Notes: generated from the letters alone by a model not told the origin. A stretch of 57,860 nucleotides of DNA from Candidatus Methanoxibalbensis ujae (GCA_026134085.1 JAOQIN010000007.1:1-57860), one strand, 5' to 3'. Numbered from the stretch's first letter, positions 29,072-38,579 are shown. Made by a program: numbers and translations.

Positions 29072-29092
29072 GTGAAATTTTATATATCAAAA
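29072..29092 (+). promoter_or_regulatory. TATA-like element of the signal peptidase/cytochrome operon
   Basis: TTTTATATATC at about 29076-29087 is a good archaeal TATA box, about 55-65 nt upstream of ATG 29143. A run of eight G follows in the leader at about 29125-29132. Confidence 0.45.
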
Positions 29093-29142
29093 AAAATAAT
29101 GAAAAAATGAAAGAATAAAAAAATAGGGGGGGGTAGCTGAAG

Positions 29143-29856
29143 ATGTTGATCACATTAATTCTGCAAAAACTTGCATTAAGCACCGCCATCATATTTATAC
29201 TTCTTCTCATACTGAAGTTAGGAGGAGTTATACACAAATTCTCCGTATATTTTAGAGAACACTCAAAAAAGAGGAGGACGAAAGCAGTTATGGAGGAGTT
29301 GAAGTTGCTCATGGGAATTCGCAGGAAAGTTATATATGGCTCTTTTCTCTCGGTATCTGTTTTTTTTATCATTGTTCTTCTGCTTATGACAAAGATCATA
29401 TTTTTCACAGCAGTCACCTCTGACAGCATGCGACCCACATTCAAGCGAGGAGATCTCGTGATGATGCAGCGCATTCATATTGAGCCAGAAGTTGGAGATA
29501 TAGTGATGTTCGAGCGTGAGGAGCTTATGCTGCCTGTTCTGCATCGTGTTGTCGCAGTGTCTGATAAAGGGGTCAGGACGAAAGGAGATGCTCGTGCATT
29601 TGAAGACCCCTGGGTGGTGCCTGATGATGAGATAATAGCCGAAGCCGTTCAGATAAATGGAAGACCAATTGTGCTTGAAAATCTTGGAAATTATTTCATT
29701 CTTGATGCTCGCGAGGTGAGAGTGGGCAGATACGGCTCAGAATATGCGTTTATGATAAACCTTTTTAAGGCGATAAAGATGTGGGGATATGCTCTTTTCA
29801 TCATTGCAACTGCGGGATACATATTTTTAGTTCTGAGGGAGGGGAGAGGACGATGA
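29143..29856 (+). CDS. Signal peptidase I (archaeal/ER type)
   Basis: A membrane-bound serine protease that removes signal peptides. N-terminal hydrophobic segments at about 5-28 and 62-85, then box B TSDSMRPTFKRGDLVMMQ with the nucleophile Ser, box D LHRVV with the His of the archaeal Ser-His type, and TKGDARAFEDPWVVPDDEI. A C-terminal hydrophobic segment (about 212-230) follows. The catalytic pattern is the ER/archaeal S26B type. It overlaps the 6-haem cytochrome gene by ATGA, so it heads an operon with two secreted cytochromes; a dedicated role in their maturation is inference. Confidence 0.88.
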   Translation: MLITLILQKLALSTAIIFILLLILKLGGVIHKFSVYFREHSKKRRTKAVMEELKLLMGIRRKVIYGSFLSVSVFFIIVLLLMTKIIFFTAVTSDSMRPTFKRGDLVMMQRIHIEPEVGDIVMFEREELMLPVLHRVVAVSDKGVRTKGDARAFEDPWVVPDDEIIAEAVQINGRPIVLENLGNYFILDAREVRVGRYGSEYAFMINLFKAIKMWGYALFIIATAGYIFLVLREGRGR

Positions 29857-30668
29857 GACTGCTTTTTTTACTTCTGATTGTGTGCGCATTATCATTCGCA
29901 ATGGCTCAAACTGCATCAATTTTCGCAGGTCAGCACACATGGTATAATTTGAGCGCGAATGGAAGCGATGTTCCATGTGAGAAGTGTCATGCTGATGTTG
30001 CGGAGGAGATGGAAGTTCTCACTGGACCTCACACAGGAGAGACCGGTTTCGGAAAGATGAAATGCGAGTATTGCCACAGATTTCCTCCCATTTGGCGTAG
30101 AAATCAGACATTTGAGAATTACACTTATGCCTCTGTCAATGCGGATGTCATCCCGGGTAAAGAAGCGCACGCAGCTTCAACTGTTCCATGCATGTATTGC
30201 CATAGCGGAGATAAATATGGTGTGAGGCACGCCAATCATGCATACAGTGACTGCTGGCCATGCCATCAGGATCCCAGTGAGAATCCAAACCACAGACCCG
30301 CTCATGAAGGAAGATATAAAAACAGCGAGGATTGCAGGCGATGTCATGCAAATGCTCACACAGGTGATGTGTATTACATTCCACCGGCAGGAGGTTTTAA
30401 CCTCACAACGAGCGCATCAGACACTGGAAAGAATGCATCTCACATCAGTTTTGTGATGAGTGCAATAGAAAATGATACGATGGAGGATGCAAATGAGGCA
30501 TGTCTTGCATGTCATACGAAGATGAGAGTGGAAATACTGTTCAATGTCACGACTGAGGCGGAAATTACCGTGAATAACTCCTACACACAATCGCATTCAT
30601 ATTGGAATGTGGATGAGATAACGCCAAGCAATTACACAGCTTACAGGGAGGTGAAGGGAGAGCAATGA
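29853..30668 (+). CDS. Secreted six-haem c-type cytochrome
   Basis: A 271-residue protein with a cleavable signal peptide (residues 1-18, LLFLLLIVCALSFAMAQ) and six CXXCH motifs at residues 42, 71, 113, 134, 161 and 217. Extra His residues (for example HANHA, NPNHRPAHEG) can serve as distal ligands. There is no C-terminal membrane anchor, and NX(S/T) sites are frequent, as expected for an exported archaeal glycoprotein. The first 45 residues (IFAGQHTWYN then PCEKCH) resemble the start of the next cytochrome, suggesting duplication. A frame open further upstream lies inside the signal peptidase gene; the ATGA overlap marks the real start. Likely an extracytoplasmic electron carrier. Confidence 0.92.
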   Translation: MRLLFLLLIVCALSFAMAQTASIFAGQHTWYNLSANGSDVPCEKCHADVAEEMEVLTGPHTGETGFGKMKCEYCHRFPPIWRRNQTFENYTYASVNADVIPGKEAHAASTVPCMYCHSGDKYGVRHANHAYSDCWPCHQDPSENPNHRPAHEGRYKNSEDCRRCHANAHTGDVYYIPPAGGFNLTTSASDTGKNASHISFVMSAIENDTMEDANEACLACHTKMRVEILFNVTTEAEITVNNSYTQSHSYWNVDEITPSNYTAYREVKGEQ

Positions 30669-31888
30669 GGCAGACAATCGCACTCGCACTCATACTGGGG
30701 GTTGCATCTCTTGTTCTCCTCACAAGCACGGATGTTTTCACGCTGTTCGCAAGCCAGCACACATTTGTGAATGTTTCTTTCGCTGAAAATGACATAAATT
30801 GCGCTGATTGTCACCACCGCATTCAGGAAGAGCTGAACAGTTCTGCCTATCACAATAATTTTAGCTGTGAGGATTGCCACCGCTTCACGGGCACAGGCAT
30901 CACTTTCGCAAGCGGAGACGGAGCATCGGCAACGCCAGGCAGGGAGGCACATGCTGCTTACACGCCCCGCTGCCTTGACTGTCACGGAGGAAGTGGCACC
31001 TGGATTGGCAGTGAATTTGCACCACCCGCAAAGGAATTCAACGAATCAAATTACGGAAGCAATTACTCCGCTCACAAAAAACTCGTTTTGAAAGCAAAAA
31101 ACTCAAATATGAGTGCTGGAGAGAACGAAGCATGCCTGGTTTGCCACACGAACTACTCATGCAAAATCTCATATTCGTATTTCTACAACATAAATTACAC
31201 GCTCGAAAACTGGAGTTTCAGCAGTTTCTCTTACAACGGCACGAGATATTACGATGTTCAGTGGGTTAAGTCTGGAGCAAAGCACGAATTTCTTGACTTG
31301 GATAAAATAAAATGCACGAAATGCCACAAAAACATATACGATGCGCTTGTTAATGGCACTTCTGGAAGCGGGGAGAATTATTTAACGCATGCACCGATTG
31401 AAATTGATACGACCGGGAGCGGTAATTGGGACACCGACAATGCATGGGGTCATTACAGATATCATTACATTCCTTCCTATCGTGCTGTGCATGTCAACAG
31501 CTCCTACTGCTTCAGATGTCATAATGTTGACAAATATGCTGATGAAAATCCTTCATATGCATTAACTTACAACCTGAGTTATGTGATTGAGGATACAAAC
31601 TCAACAGATGTCCACTGTGCTGAGGCGCTTACATGTGCAACATGTCATGCCAAGGGTAAGACGAAGGAGGTGATTGATAACACCGATAGGAGCGGAGAGG
31701 GACACAGCGGTGAAGATTTTGTCGGAAATATTTCATATGCGAGAACATTTAACGGCGATATCTGCATGGGCTGTCATGAGGCTGCTGTCCATCCTGATGG
31801 AGGGGGTCAATGCAGCAGATGTCATAAATGGGGGAATGCCGAAGTGTATATTGAATCAGAACCATCGGGATATGCTGAAAACACATGA
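30665..31888 (+). CDS. Secreted nine-haem c-type cytochrome
   Basis: A 407-residue protein with an N-terminal signal (about 1-22) and nine CXXCH motifs at residues 46, 68, 103, 157, 217, 282, 324, 367 and 383. Tyr, Asn and Ser are abundant and there are many N-glycosylation sequons. No C-terminal anchor or S-layer domain is visible. The start overlaps the preceding stop (ATGA). The N-terminal LFASQHTFVNV...CADCHH matches the layout of the six-haem protein. In ANME and related archaea such multihaem proteins are proposed to carry electrons out of the cell; for this protein that is inference. Confidence 0.92.
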   Translation: MRQTIALALILGVASLVLLTSTDVFTLFASQHTFVNVSFAENDINCADCHHRIQEELNSSAYHNNFSCEDCHRFTGTGITFASGDGASATPGREAHAAYTPRCLDCHGGSGTWIGSEFAPPAKEFNESNYGSNYSAHKKLVLKAKNSNMSAGENEACLVCHTNYSCKISYSYFYNINYTLENWSFSSFSYNGTRYYDVQWVKSGAKHEFLDLDKIKCTKCHKNIYDALVNGTSGSGENYLTHAPIEIDTTGSGNWDTDNAWGHYRYHYIPSYRAVHVNSSYCFRCHNVDKYADENPSYALTYNLSYVIEDTNSTDVHCAEALTCATCHAKGKTKEVIDNTDRSGEGHSGEDFVGNISYARTFNGDICMGCHEAAVHPDGGGQCSRCHKWGNAEVYIESEPSGYAENT

Positions 31889-31996
31889 AGTCACATGAAG
31901 TCGCCGGGAGAGGGTCAGCGCATGCAGCGCGCATGCAGCGAGGGGGCAGAAGTAAAAGCGAAATGGATTAAATATGAGATGACAGGATGATAAAGG

Positions 31997-32836
31997 ATGG
32001 TGGCTGGAGTATCAGTGCTCGAGAGGCTTGGTCTTATATTTGCGTTCACTGCTGGCATGATACTCACGGCGTTCTCCGCTCTATCTGTCGTTGTTGATTT
32101 TCTGAGATTTGACATTGTCAGTGTTGAGATAGATATAGTTTTTCTCTGTATAGGTATGATTATATGCATATTCTGCGTTAAAACATACAAAAAAACGATG
32201 TATTATGCGAAGCTTGCTGACAGCGCATTTGAGGAGGGCATTTACAAAAGATTGGAGCCTGTTCTGAGGAAGTTTGCAGAGATTTATGTGCAGATGGGTG
32301 ATATTGAATCAAGACTTGATCTTATAGACAAAAAGGTTGAAACTGTTATAGAAGAGAATGTCTCGAGGAATCCAAGTTTGACATCAGAGCATATGGTTCC
32401 CGGCACATCAGTGAGCTTCGCTGTAAAAGCAATATTCGCAGCAATCATAACCGTAGGTGGATTCTTCTTCATGCTGCAGACATTTATTCCGGGGACAGAA
32501 TATGCGGTTCTCCTGTTCTACATCATATGGTGGATACTCATAACACAGGAGTTCTCACTTTTAAGGGAGGAATCAACAATGTTGCTGTCGCTTATCGCAC
32601 TTTTCATTCCTATACTCACTGTGCCAGTCGGTTTTATACTCGTTAATGCTTTCATCATATTTCTAAAAGACTCTGGAATACTGAATATACCGACCGGAGG
32701 CGCTGGAAATATAACAACAAGCATATTTTACATACTCCTCGCAGTATATGCGGTTGCATATTACTCATCAGCTGTGCGTGCCAAATATGGGGTCTCTCCC
32801 ATTGATATCAAAAAAGTGTTTCTTATGAAAAGATAG
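31997..32836 (+). CDS. Multi-pass membrane protein with coiled-coil segment, unknown function
   Basis: A 279-residue protein: two N-terminal membrane segments (about 12-32 and 42-63), a charged helical part (about 68-125, including YVQMGDIESRLDLIDKKVETVIEEN, probably coiled coil), then four hydrophobic segments (about 138-160, 167-180, 195-220, 240-260). It lies 108 nt downstream of the nine-haem cytochrome on the same strand and may be the last gene of that operon, perhaps a membrane partner. I do not recognise the family. It ends with TAG. Confidence 0.65.
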   Translation: MVAGVSVLERLGLIFAFTAGMILTAFSALSVVVDFLRFDIVSVEIDIVFLCIGMIICIFCVKTYKKTMYYAKLADSAFEEGIYKRLEPVLRKFAEIYVQMGDIESRLDLIDKKVETVIEENVSRNPSLTSEHMVPGTSVSFAVKAIFAAIITVGGFFFMLQTFIPGTEYAVLLFYIIWWILITQEFSLLREESTMLLSLIALFIPILTVPVGFILVNAFIIFLKDSGILNIPTGGAGNITTSIFYILLAVYAVAYYSSAVRAKYGVSPIDIKKVFLMKR

Positions 32837-32952
32837 TGCTGAGATGCTGAGATGCGCTCCAACCAAACTCTCCAACCAAACTCAACTGAGTAAAATGCAA
32901 AAGCAGGATGAAGCGCCAGAGCAAATCAGGTGATGAAAGAGGAAAGAACAAC

Positions 32953-33038
32953 AAAAGAAAAGGAAAGGAAAAGAGGAGAAAAGAGGAGAAAAAAGGAGAA
33001 GAAAAAAGAAGAGAAAAGAAGAGAAGAAGAGGAGAGGG
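32953..33038 (+). repeat. 86-nt uninterrupted homopurine tract
   Basis: Only A and G occur from 32953 to 33038 on the plus strand, mostly as gaaa/gagg blocks. It sits directly upstream of the DUF457-like gene and would lie in its promoter or leader. Confidence 0.9.
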
Positions 33039-33060
33039 TTTGAGAGAAGTATAGGACAGT

Positions 33061-33564
33061 GTGAGTGAGGAGGGCGTGTGCGGGGTGAACTACAGAGGTC
33101 ATCTCACAGTCGGCATTGCGACATTCATGCTGTTGTATGTGCTTTTGTTTCTGCTGAACATACGCATAAGCGCTCTGAACACACTCATTGGATTTTTCGT
33201 GTGCATGTTTGGTTCGCTTGCTCCTGATCTTGACATAAAGAGCAGCAAAATACATCGCTGGTCTTATATAGGAGCTTTTTTCACCGGAATTGCATTGTTT
33301 TTTCTTATTGTGAATGATGATTTCATCACAGCGCTCGTGATATCATCAGTCATCACATGCATTCTCTTTCTTTCTGTGTTTTTTCTTGCAAAATTAAAGC
33401 ACCGCGGCTTCACTCATCATATGTCCGGCTTCATTTTGTTTGTGATATGCGTGCTCCTGTTTTTTCATCTGATAAAGATGCATGTCCCGTTGCTCAGTCC
33501 GGAGGTCGTGACATTGTTCGGGGCATCTGGATATCTCAGCCATATCATCGCGGACTTCATATAG
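33061..33564 (+). CDS. DUF457/YdjM-like membrane-bound metal-dependent hydrolase
   Basis: A 167-residue membrane protein with about five hydrophobic segments. The conserved polar residues of the family are present: GSLAPDLDIKSS (Asp pair) after the first segments, KHRGFTHH in the middle and GYLSHIIADF at the end. These His and Asp are thought to bind metal in the predicted hydrolase family. The frame starts at GTG 33061; GTG 33085 (NYRGHLTVG) fits the family start better. It ends at TAG soon after the last motif, close to the normal length. The function in archaea is not established. Confidence 0.72.
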   Translation: MSEEGVCGVNYRGHLTVGIATFMLLYVLLFLLNIRISALNTLIGFFVCMFGSLAPDLDIKSSKIHRWSYIGAFFTGIALFFLIVNDDFITALVISSVITCILFLSVFFLAKLKHRGFTHHMSGFILFVICVLLFFHLIKMHVPLLSPEVVTLFGASGYLSHIIADFI

Positions 33565-33639
33565 GGGGGTGCAGTTTGTCTTTATGGACACATCTGCGGA
33601 CACACCTGCACTTTAGGACACATCAACCTCCACTCCTCT

Positions 33640-34400
33640 GAGCGGGAGCATGTCATCGGTCTCGTCCCCATCGCATACAAAATCCCCACACACCAAGTCG
33701 GGAGATGCAGATGCGTTTGTCCTTCCATAACCGAATATCATTCACTCGGTTTTGCTCTCTGTGTTTATACTTTGCCATCAACCTCTTATTTTTTGTTCTG
33801 TTTTCTGAGTTTTTTCCTGAATTCTTTTCCTTTTTCATACTCTCTATGGATTGTATAGATATCTTTGAGAGGTTATAGTGTTGTTTACAATCGTAGCCAT
33901 CAGGGATTACAATCCATCCGACAGGCTTCTCAATACGAAGTTCCTTCATAGTCCAGAATGTAAATGTAATGCTGTCCTTTTTCAAAATTATGCATCCAAG
34001 ATACGAATTCTCCATCCCGAAACCGGTATCAAATCAAATTCCATGTCGGCTCTATTGTTATCCTCACTTTTCCATTTCCATATGAAAACAGCGTTGTTTT
34101 GACATAACTCTCCTATTATTACTTTTTATTACTGGCATTTTTCTGTCTGCATGCCCTTTTTGTCTTTTTGTATATCTTCCTCTCAGTATTACACAGAATT
34201 TATGGCACTACATAATGCGATGCATATTTCCAGTCATTTAGTGCAGAGTTCCGAATTTTTGAATTATAGGTATTACAGGCGAGATCCCTATCCCCTGGTT
34301 TCCATCGTATGTTGCTCCACATATCTCCGATTATTGCATTGAGAAGCCAAGTACAACGAAATAAATCCGTCCAGATTATCTGTTCTTGACACCTCATTCA
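33640..34400 (-). pseudogene. Decayed IS200/IS605-type tnpB
   Basis: Minus-strand fragments in different frames follow TnpB. The N-terminal part reads SKIRNSALNDWKYASHYV near 34200-34260. The wedge/beta part reads YGNGKVRITIEPTW near 34050-34090, then DSITFTFWTMKELRIEKPVGWIVI near 33890-33970 (approach to the first RuvC motif). YNLSKISIQSI and KRLMAKYKHREQNRVND follow near 33740-33870. Each piece ends in stops or frameshifts and the C-terminal RuvC and zinc parts are gone. It lies between the two DUF457-like genes. Confidence 0.72.
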
Positions 34401-34740
34401 CGTTTTTCCATCAATATAATTCCATCAATATAATGTCCATCTGATATTCAACTGGAAGGCGCGGGACGCAGTGATATGGGGAGTATGATGTCAACTATCA
34501 CCTCTGAAGACGGAGGCTTGCAGGTGATCGCTATGGAAGGCGCCCCCTACATCAGGCCACAATCAGCCGTTTCTCCCCTATGGGGAGTGCCCTAAGGCTC
34601 TATCTTAAATTGTCACTCTCAAATTGCCACTCAAGCTTAATTAACGGAGGAAGGCGGCATTCCTCCACCTATCGGAGGTCTCCTGCCGCCAGGGCTTATG
34701 AACACGAAGACACGAAGAATGGGGTTCGCTGACCCTGCTC
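34401..34740. other. Spacer with an IS right-end-like nested hairpin
   Basis: At about 34649-34694 the plus strand has GGCGGC ... CCTCC-acctat-CGGAGG ... GCCGCC, a nested stem of the sort found at the right end and omega-RNA of tnpB elements. The preceding 170 nt (about 34470-34640) are coding-like but open in no frame. Probably a second element's 3' remnant, on the opposite strand from the decayed tnpB next to it. No gene is supported. Confidence 0.35.
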
Positions 34741-35304
34741 TCAATGACGAAATACAGGAGGCAGGAATTTTAATGCGAATACGAGCAGTGCGCATATGAA
34801 TGTGACGAATTCAATGCCACTCCCTATAAGAGGTATCTCAGGAACTCCAGGCGACGGCACTGTGGCATACACAACCTCCCCAACCTTACCGACATTCTCG
34901 CAGCCTATCGCAGTGCTCAGCCCTGTCTCCCTGACACTGAGTCTGAATGAGAGGTCATAGCTCGACAGCACGACAGGATAGAAGAAAAATACGCCTGTGT
35001 GAAAAGCGTCAAGCAGCACATGCAACGCAACGAGCACTGATGCAAAACAGAAATAACAGAAACTCTGCATTTTTCGCACTTCTCCACGCACTCGCAGCAG
35101 CGCTCGCAATGCGACAAATGACAACACTGGCGTCAAAATGAAGAATATGTTGTGCAATGTGGCTCTGTGTATGCCGATAAACGCGTCAATATCGCTCAAT
35201 ATGCCGAAAGGAACCAGAAGGACAGCCTTCTTCCATTCGTTCTTATCAACAAATGAGGAAATCACGAAAAGGGAGATTGCGAGATGCCAGCCCAATGATG
35301 GCAT
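34741..35304 (-). CDS. DUF457-like membrane-bound metal-dependent hydrolase
   Basis: A 187-residue protein with about four hydrophobic segments. Family residues: SLGWHLAIS at the start, GILSDIDAFIGIHRATLHNIFF (Asp pair and His residues around the second segment), and HVLLDAFHTG in the middle. It belongs to the same broad family as the gene at 33.1 kb but is too different to be a recent copy. It is 20 nt downstream of the chelatase gene on the same strand and could be co-transcribed. Function unknown. Confidence 0.7.
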   Translation of the reverse strand: MPSLGWHLAISLFVISSFVDKNEWKKAVLLVPFGILSDIDAFIGIHRATLHNIFFILTPVLSFVALRALLRVRGEVRKMQSFCYFCFASVLVALHVLLDAFHTGVFFFYPVVLSSYDLSFRLSVRETGLSTAIGCENVGKVGEVVYATVPSPGVPEIPLIGSGIEFVTFICALLVFALKFLPPVFRH

Positions 35305-35324
35305 GTGCTTATCTTGTCCTCAAA

Positions 35325-37649
35325 TCACATAAATCTGCTCCACTCCTCAAAATTGAGGTGAACGATTGAACGGACGCTGTCAGCGCTGAGCTCGCGCATC
35401 TCATAATATCTGCCGCATGCGTGTTTTGCTATATCATGACAAAATCCGAGGCGGGGGCTCAGATTTCTTCCCATGGCTGAATTTGAGCCGGCTGCTTGCT
35501 CTGCATCTATCACGACCGTCCATATGTTGTTATCAGCGAGCATTTCTGAAATTTTCAGTATTTCCGTTTTCAATTCACCCAATTCTGTGCATGCGCTCGG
35601 CGAATTGAGAGAGAGAGGGACATTCGCACGACCGTCGGATATTATGACGAGCATCGGAATCACATCCCTGTTCTTCCTTCGCTCGTTGATCAGCATTTCA
35701 AAGCCCTTCAAAATTCCTGCTGCGAGCGGTGTCCTCCCGCCTGTCGGGATGTTCTCAAGCATTTTCTTCGCAAGATCAACACTCGTGCACAGCGGCAGAA
35801 CAACATCCGCATCTTTCCCTCTGAAAGCCACAAGCCCTATCTTGTCACGGTGCCTGTATGCATCCATAAGAAGCGACAGAACAGCTCCTTTCGCACTTTC
35901 CATACGCTTCATCACGCCCATTGAACCGGATGCATCAACAACAAACACGCATGCGAATGATGTCTTCCCGACACGCACCTTCTCCATGATGTCCTCATCA
36001 GAAATCGCTATTTTCACGCCGCTCATGCGCTTTTCTCTCTCCTTTCTGTCTCCTTCATCGCCTCCATCTCCTCCTCCATCTCCTCCATCAGAAGGCGGCG
36101 CTTTGACTGATGAGGTGGCTTTCGTGGTGGCTTTCGTGGTGGCTGCTGCGATTGTTGATGCGGCGGATGACATGGCTGTTGATGTGGCGGATGATGTGCG
36201 ATGTGACATCCGGGCATGGCGGAGTGCTGCCGCTCTGATTGTCGCGTCAATAGCGATATCACGCACATTTCCCATGGGATTTTTTGCTCTGAAATATCTG
36301 CCTTTGCTGCTTGTTGTGAGGGTTTTCACATGTCTTCCATGAGGCATTCTGTATTTTCTGTCTGTGCTGCGCATTCTCATGATGTAAGAAGCATCTATTG
36401 CATCGTTTATACCGAATGTGAGGGATGTGCTGCCCTCTTCGCCTTCAGCTGCCTCAGCATACTGCTCACCGCCTCCTCCGGCGCTTTTTTTCACATCAGC
36501 AGAATGCCTGTCGTGATTGTGCTCATGATTATGCTCATGATGAGAATGATTGTGCTCATGATTGTGCTCATGATGATGTTCATGATGATGTTCATGTTCA
36601 TTGCTCCGATCTTTTGAGGCAGCGAGTGCTTCTTCTATTTTCTGTTGCTCTATTGTCGGAGATTCAAATGGTTTTCTGCGCATTCTGTGAGGTAATGCGA
36701 GCATCATGGCCTTCTTCACATCATCTCTCACGACCTCCCTGCGCCCGTTGAAAGCGGCGAGAGCCTTCGCAGTCCTCACCACAACGATCTCCGCCCTGTG
36801 CGTCTTCACACCGAGTTCAACGCAGGCCCTCGCGATCATGCGCAGCATGTCATCGCTTATACTCACAGATCTAAGAAGTGATTTCGCATGTAATATGCGG
36901 TTTTTCATCTCTTCCTGCTTATCAGCAAACGAATATGCGAATTTCTCAGGGTCTTCATCAAAATATTCAACAACCTTCACAATCTCCACTCTTTTATCCA
37001 CATCATCTATGCTTTCAACTTCCACCTGCAATCCAAATCTGTCGAGCAATTGAGGTCTTAACTCGCCTTCTTCAGGATTCATTGTGCCTATCAAAATGAA
37101 TTTTGAAGGATGTGCGACTGAGATGCCCTCCCGTTCAACTATGTTCACGCCCATCGCAGCAGCATCAAGGAGGACATCAGCAACATGGTCGTCAAGCAGG
37201 TTCACCTCATCTATGTATAAGATACCGCGGTTCGCCTCAGCGAGGATTCCGGGCTCCAAAGCCTTTATGCCCTCTTTTATTGCTCGCTCAACATCAAGCG
37301 TTCCAACCACTCTCTCCTCAGTCGCGCCGAGAGGAAGCTCAACGACAGGCATCTTCCTGCGCACAACTTCAAGCGCCTCTCCCTTCACAAAGCGCTCGTA
37401 GCATGCATCGCACATCTCACGCTCGTCGTGCGGATTGCAGTTGAAGGGACACCCCTTCACAACCTCCATCTCCGGCAGAAGATCGGCCAGCGCACGCACA
37501 GCTGTTGATTTCGCGGTCCCCTTCTCGCCTCTTATCAGAACACCACCTATCGCGGGATTTATGGTATTCAGGATCAATGCAAGACGCATGTCCTCCTGTC
37601 CCACAATCGCCGTGAAAGGCAGTATCTTGCGCCTCAGATGGTGAGTCAT
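35325..37649 (-). CDS. Magnesium/cobalt chelatase I-D fusion with histidine-rich linker
   Basis: A 774-residue AAA+ plus VWA protein as in ChlI/ChlD chelatase motor subunits. AAA+ domain at about 8-340: [13 protein letters not shown], Walker [11 protein letters not shown], a Cys cluster [17 protein letters not shown] typical of archaeal and bacterial I subunits, Walker [13 protein letters not shown]. The linker (about 355-530) has a His/Glu/Asn tract of about 35 residues (349-385) followed by Ala/Ser/Thr and Gly/Asp-rich parts. VWA domain at about 570-774 with [17 protein letters not shown]. It would work with a CobN/ChlH-type subunit to insert Co, Ni or Mg into a tetrapyrrole; that subunit is not in the window. 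The His tract suggests divalent metal binding. Confidence 0.88.
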   Translation of the reverse strand: MTHHLRRKILPFTAIVGQEDMRLALILNTINPAIGGVLIRGEKGTAKSTAVRALADLLPEMEVVKGCPFNCNPHDEREMCDACYERFVKGEALEVVRRKMPVVELPLGATEERVVGTLDVERAIKEGIKALEPGILAEANRGILYIDEVNLLDDHVADVLLDAAAMGVNIVEREGISVAHPSKFILIGTMNPEEGELRPQLLDRFGLQVEVESIDDVDKRVEIVKVVEYFDEDPEKFAYSFADKQEEMKNRILHAKSLLRSVSISDDMLRMIARACVELGVKTHRAEIVVVRTAKALAAFNGRREVVRDDVKKAMMLALPHRMRRKPFESPTIEQQKIEEALAASKDRSNEHEHHHEHHHEHNHEHNHSHHEHNHEHNHDRHSADVKKSAGGGGEQYAEAAEGEEGSTSLTFGINDAIDASYIMRMRSTDRKYRMPHGRHVKTLTTSSKGRYFRAKNPMGNVRDIAIDATIRAAALRHARMSHRTSSATSTAMSSAASTIAAATTKATTKATSSVKAPPSDGGDGGGDGGDEGDRKEREKRMSGVKIAISDEDIMEKVRVGKTSFACVFVVDASGSMGVMKRMESAKGAVLSLLMDAYRHRDKIGLVAFRGKDADVVLPLCTSVDLAKKMLENIPTGGRTPLAAGILKGFEMLINERRKNRDVIPMLVIISDGRANVPLSLNSPSACTELGELKTEILKISEMLADNNIWTVVIDAEQAAGSNSAMGRNLSPRLGFCHDIAKHACGRYYEMRELSADSVRSIVHLNFEEWSRFM
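36512..36607. repeat. Imperfect 12-nt repeats encoding the His-rich linker
   Basis: The plus strand carries repeated tgctcatgat / tgttcatgatga units inside the chelatase gene. They encode the His-Glu-His-Asn tract on the minus strand and look like a product of replication slippage. Confidence 0.75.
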
Positions 37650-37761
37650 CTCCTTTCTCGTTTTGTCCTTTTATTCATAAAATTTGCTATTGAGCGCGAA
37701 ATGTGTGATCAATCGTAAATTCCGTGCAATGATTCTGGCAGATCAGGTGATCATATCCGTC

Positions 37762-37801
37762 ATGGTGGCCGAGAGTTGAATTATGGTGGCCGAGAGTTGA
37801 A
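37762..37801. repeat. 20-bp direct tandem repeat in a hairpin-rich spacer
   Basis: Two adjacent copies of atggtggccgagagttgaat in the 286-nt spacer (37650-37935) between the chelatase gene and rrmJ. The same spacer holds palindromes GCAGGT-A-ACCTGC (near 37879) and CTCTCATATGAGAG (near 37914). No gene is supported there. Confidence 0.7.
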
Positions 37802-37935
37802 TCTGGCAGTCAGGTGAGGCTGTCAGAAACTTGTCCGCACAGCCACAAAACATCACCCGACGCTCGCCATCAGCTCTACCGCAGGTAACCTGCCGTTGTG
37901 CCGGCAGCTGACCTCTCTCATATGAGAGCATGGTC

Positions 37936-38553
37936 TCATCTGTGGAATTTCTTTCCAACGATATACACCTCTGAGCTTCTTTTTCTCGTTGCTTCCGGCG
38001 TGAACGCTTTTACCATAGAAAAGTTTTCCCGTGCAATATCGTAGAACTGTTTGAATTCAGCTCCCTGAAATATTTTAGTGACGAAATTGCCCCCATTCCT
38101 CAGCAGTTCATGAGCAATACGCAGTGCGCATGAGCTCAGTTCAAACGAAAGATACTGATCATAGCTGCGATTTCCGCTTAAATTTGGCGATACATCTGAG
38201 AGGACAACATCCACGAGCGTTTTTCCGAGAGCATCACGGATAGCACGCACAGTTCCCGCGACATCTCTTATATCGCTTCTCACAAATATCACGCCGCTCA
38301 ATCTGAACGGCTTTATGTCAACGCTCACCACACGACCCTCCTCACCGACTATGCGAGATGCGACCTGCGACCAGCCACCAGGCGCTGCACCGAGATCAAC
38401 AACAATATCTCCTCTTTGCATCAGATGAAACCTCTTCTGCAATGCAATCAGTTTAAAAGCGGAACGAGAGCGGTATCCCCGCTCCTTCGCACGCTTGTAA
38501 AACCTGTCCCTTTCCAGTTCAGACGGCTTTACCATTTCCTCTTCCCGCATCAC
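37936..38553 (-). CDS. rlmE: 23S rRNA (uridine-2'-O-)methyltransferase RrmJ/RlmE family
   Basis: An FtsJ-type SAM-dependent 2'-O-methyltransferase of 205 residues. The SAM motif is VVDLGAAPGGWSQVAS, and the catalytic K-D-K-E tetrad is seen in SRSAFKL, VLSDVSPNLSGN, NFVTKIFQG and SSEVYIVG. The N-terminal YKRAKERGYRSRSAFKL is the family start. In archaea it methylates rRNA or tRNA. It ends 22 nt after three closely spaced minus-strand genes begin (38.94-37.94 kb), so these form a small operon. Confidence 0.93.
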   Translation of the reverse strand: MMREEEMVKPSELERDRFYKRAKERGYRSRSAFKLIALQKRFHLMQRGDIVVDLGAAPGGWSQVASRIVGEEGRVVSVDIKPFRLSGVIFVRSDIRDVAGTVRAIRDALGKTLVDVVLSDVSPNLSGNRSYDQYLSFELSSCALRIAHELLRNGGNFVTKIFQGAEFKQFYDIARENFSMVKAFTPEATRKRSSEVYIVGKKFHR

Positions 38554-38579
38554 ACTGCTCCATCACTCAGGCGAGTGAC

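Noticed and set aside
36512-36607. CRISPR-like array of short repeats.
   Set aside because: The repeats have no constant-length unique spacers and lie inside a continuous coding frame (His-rich linker).
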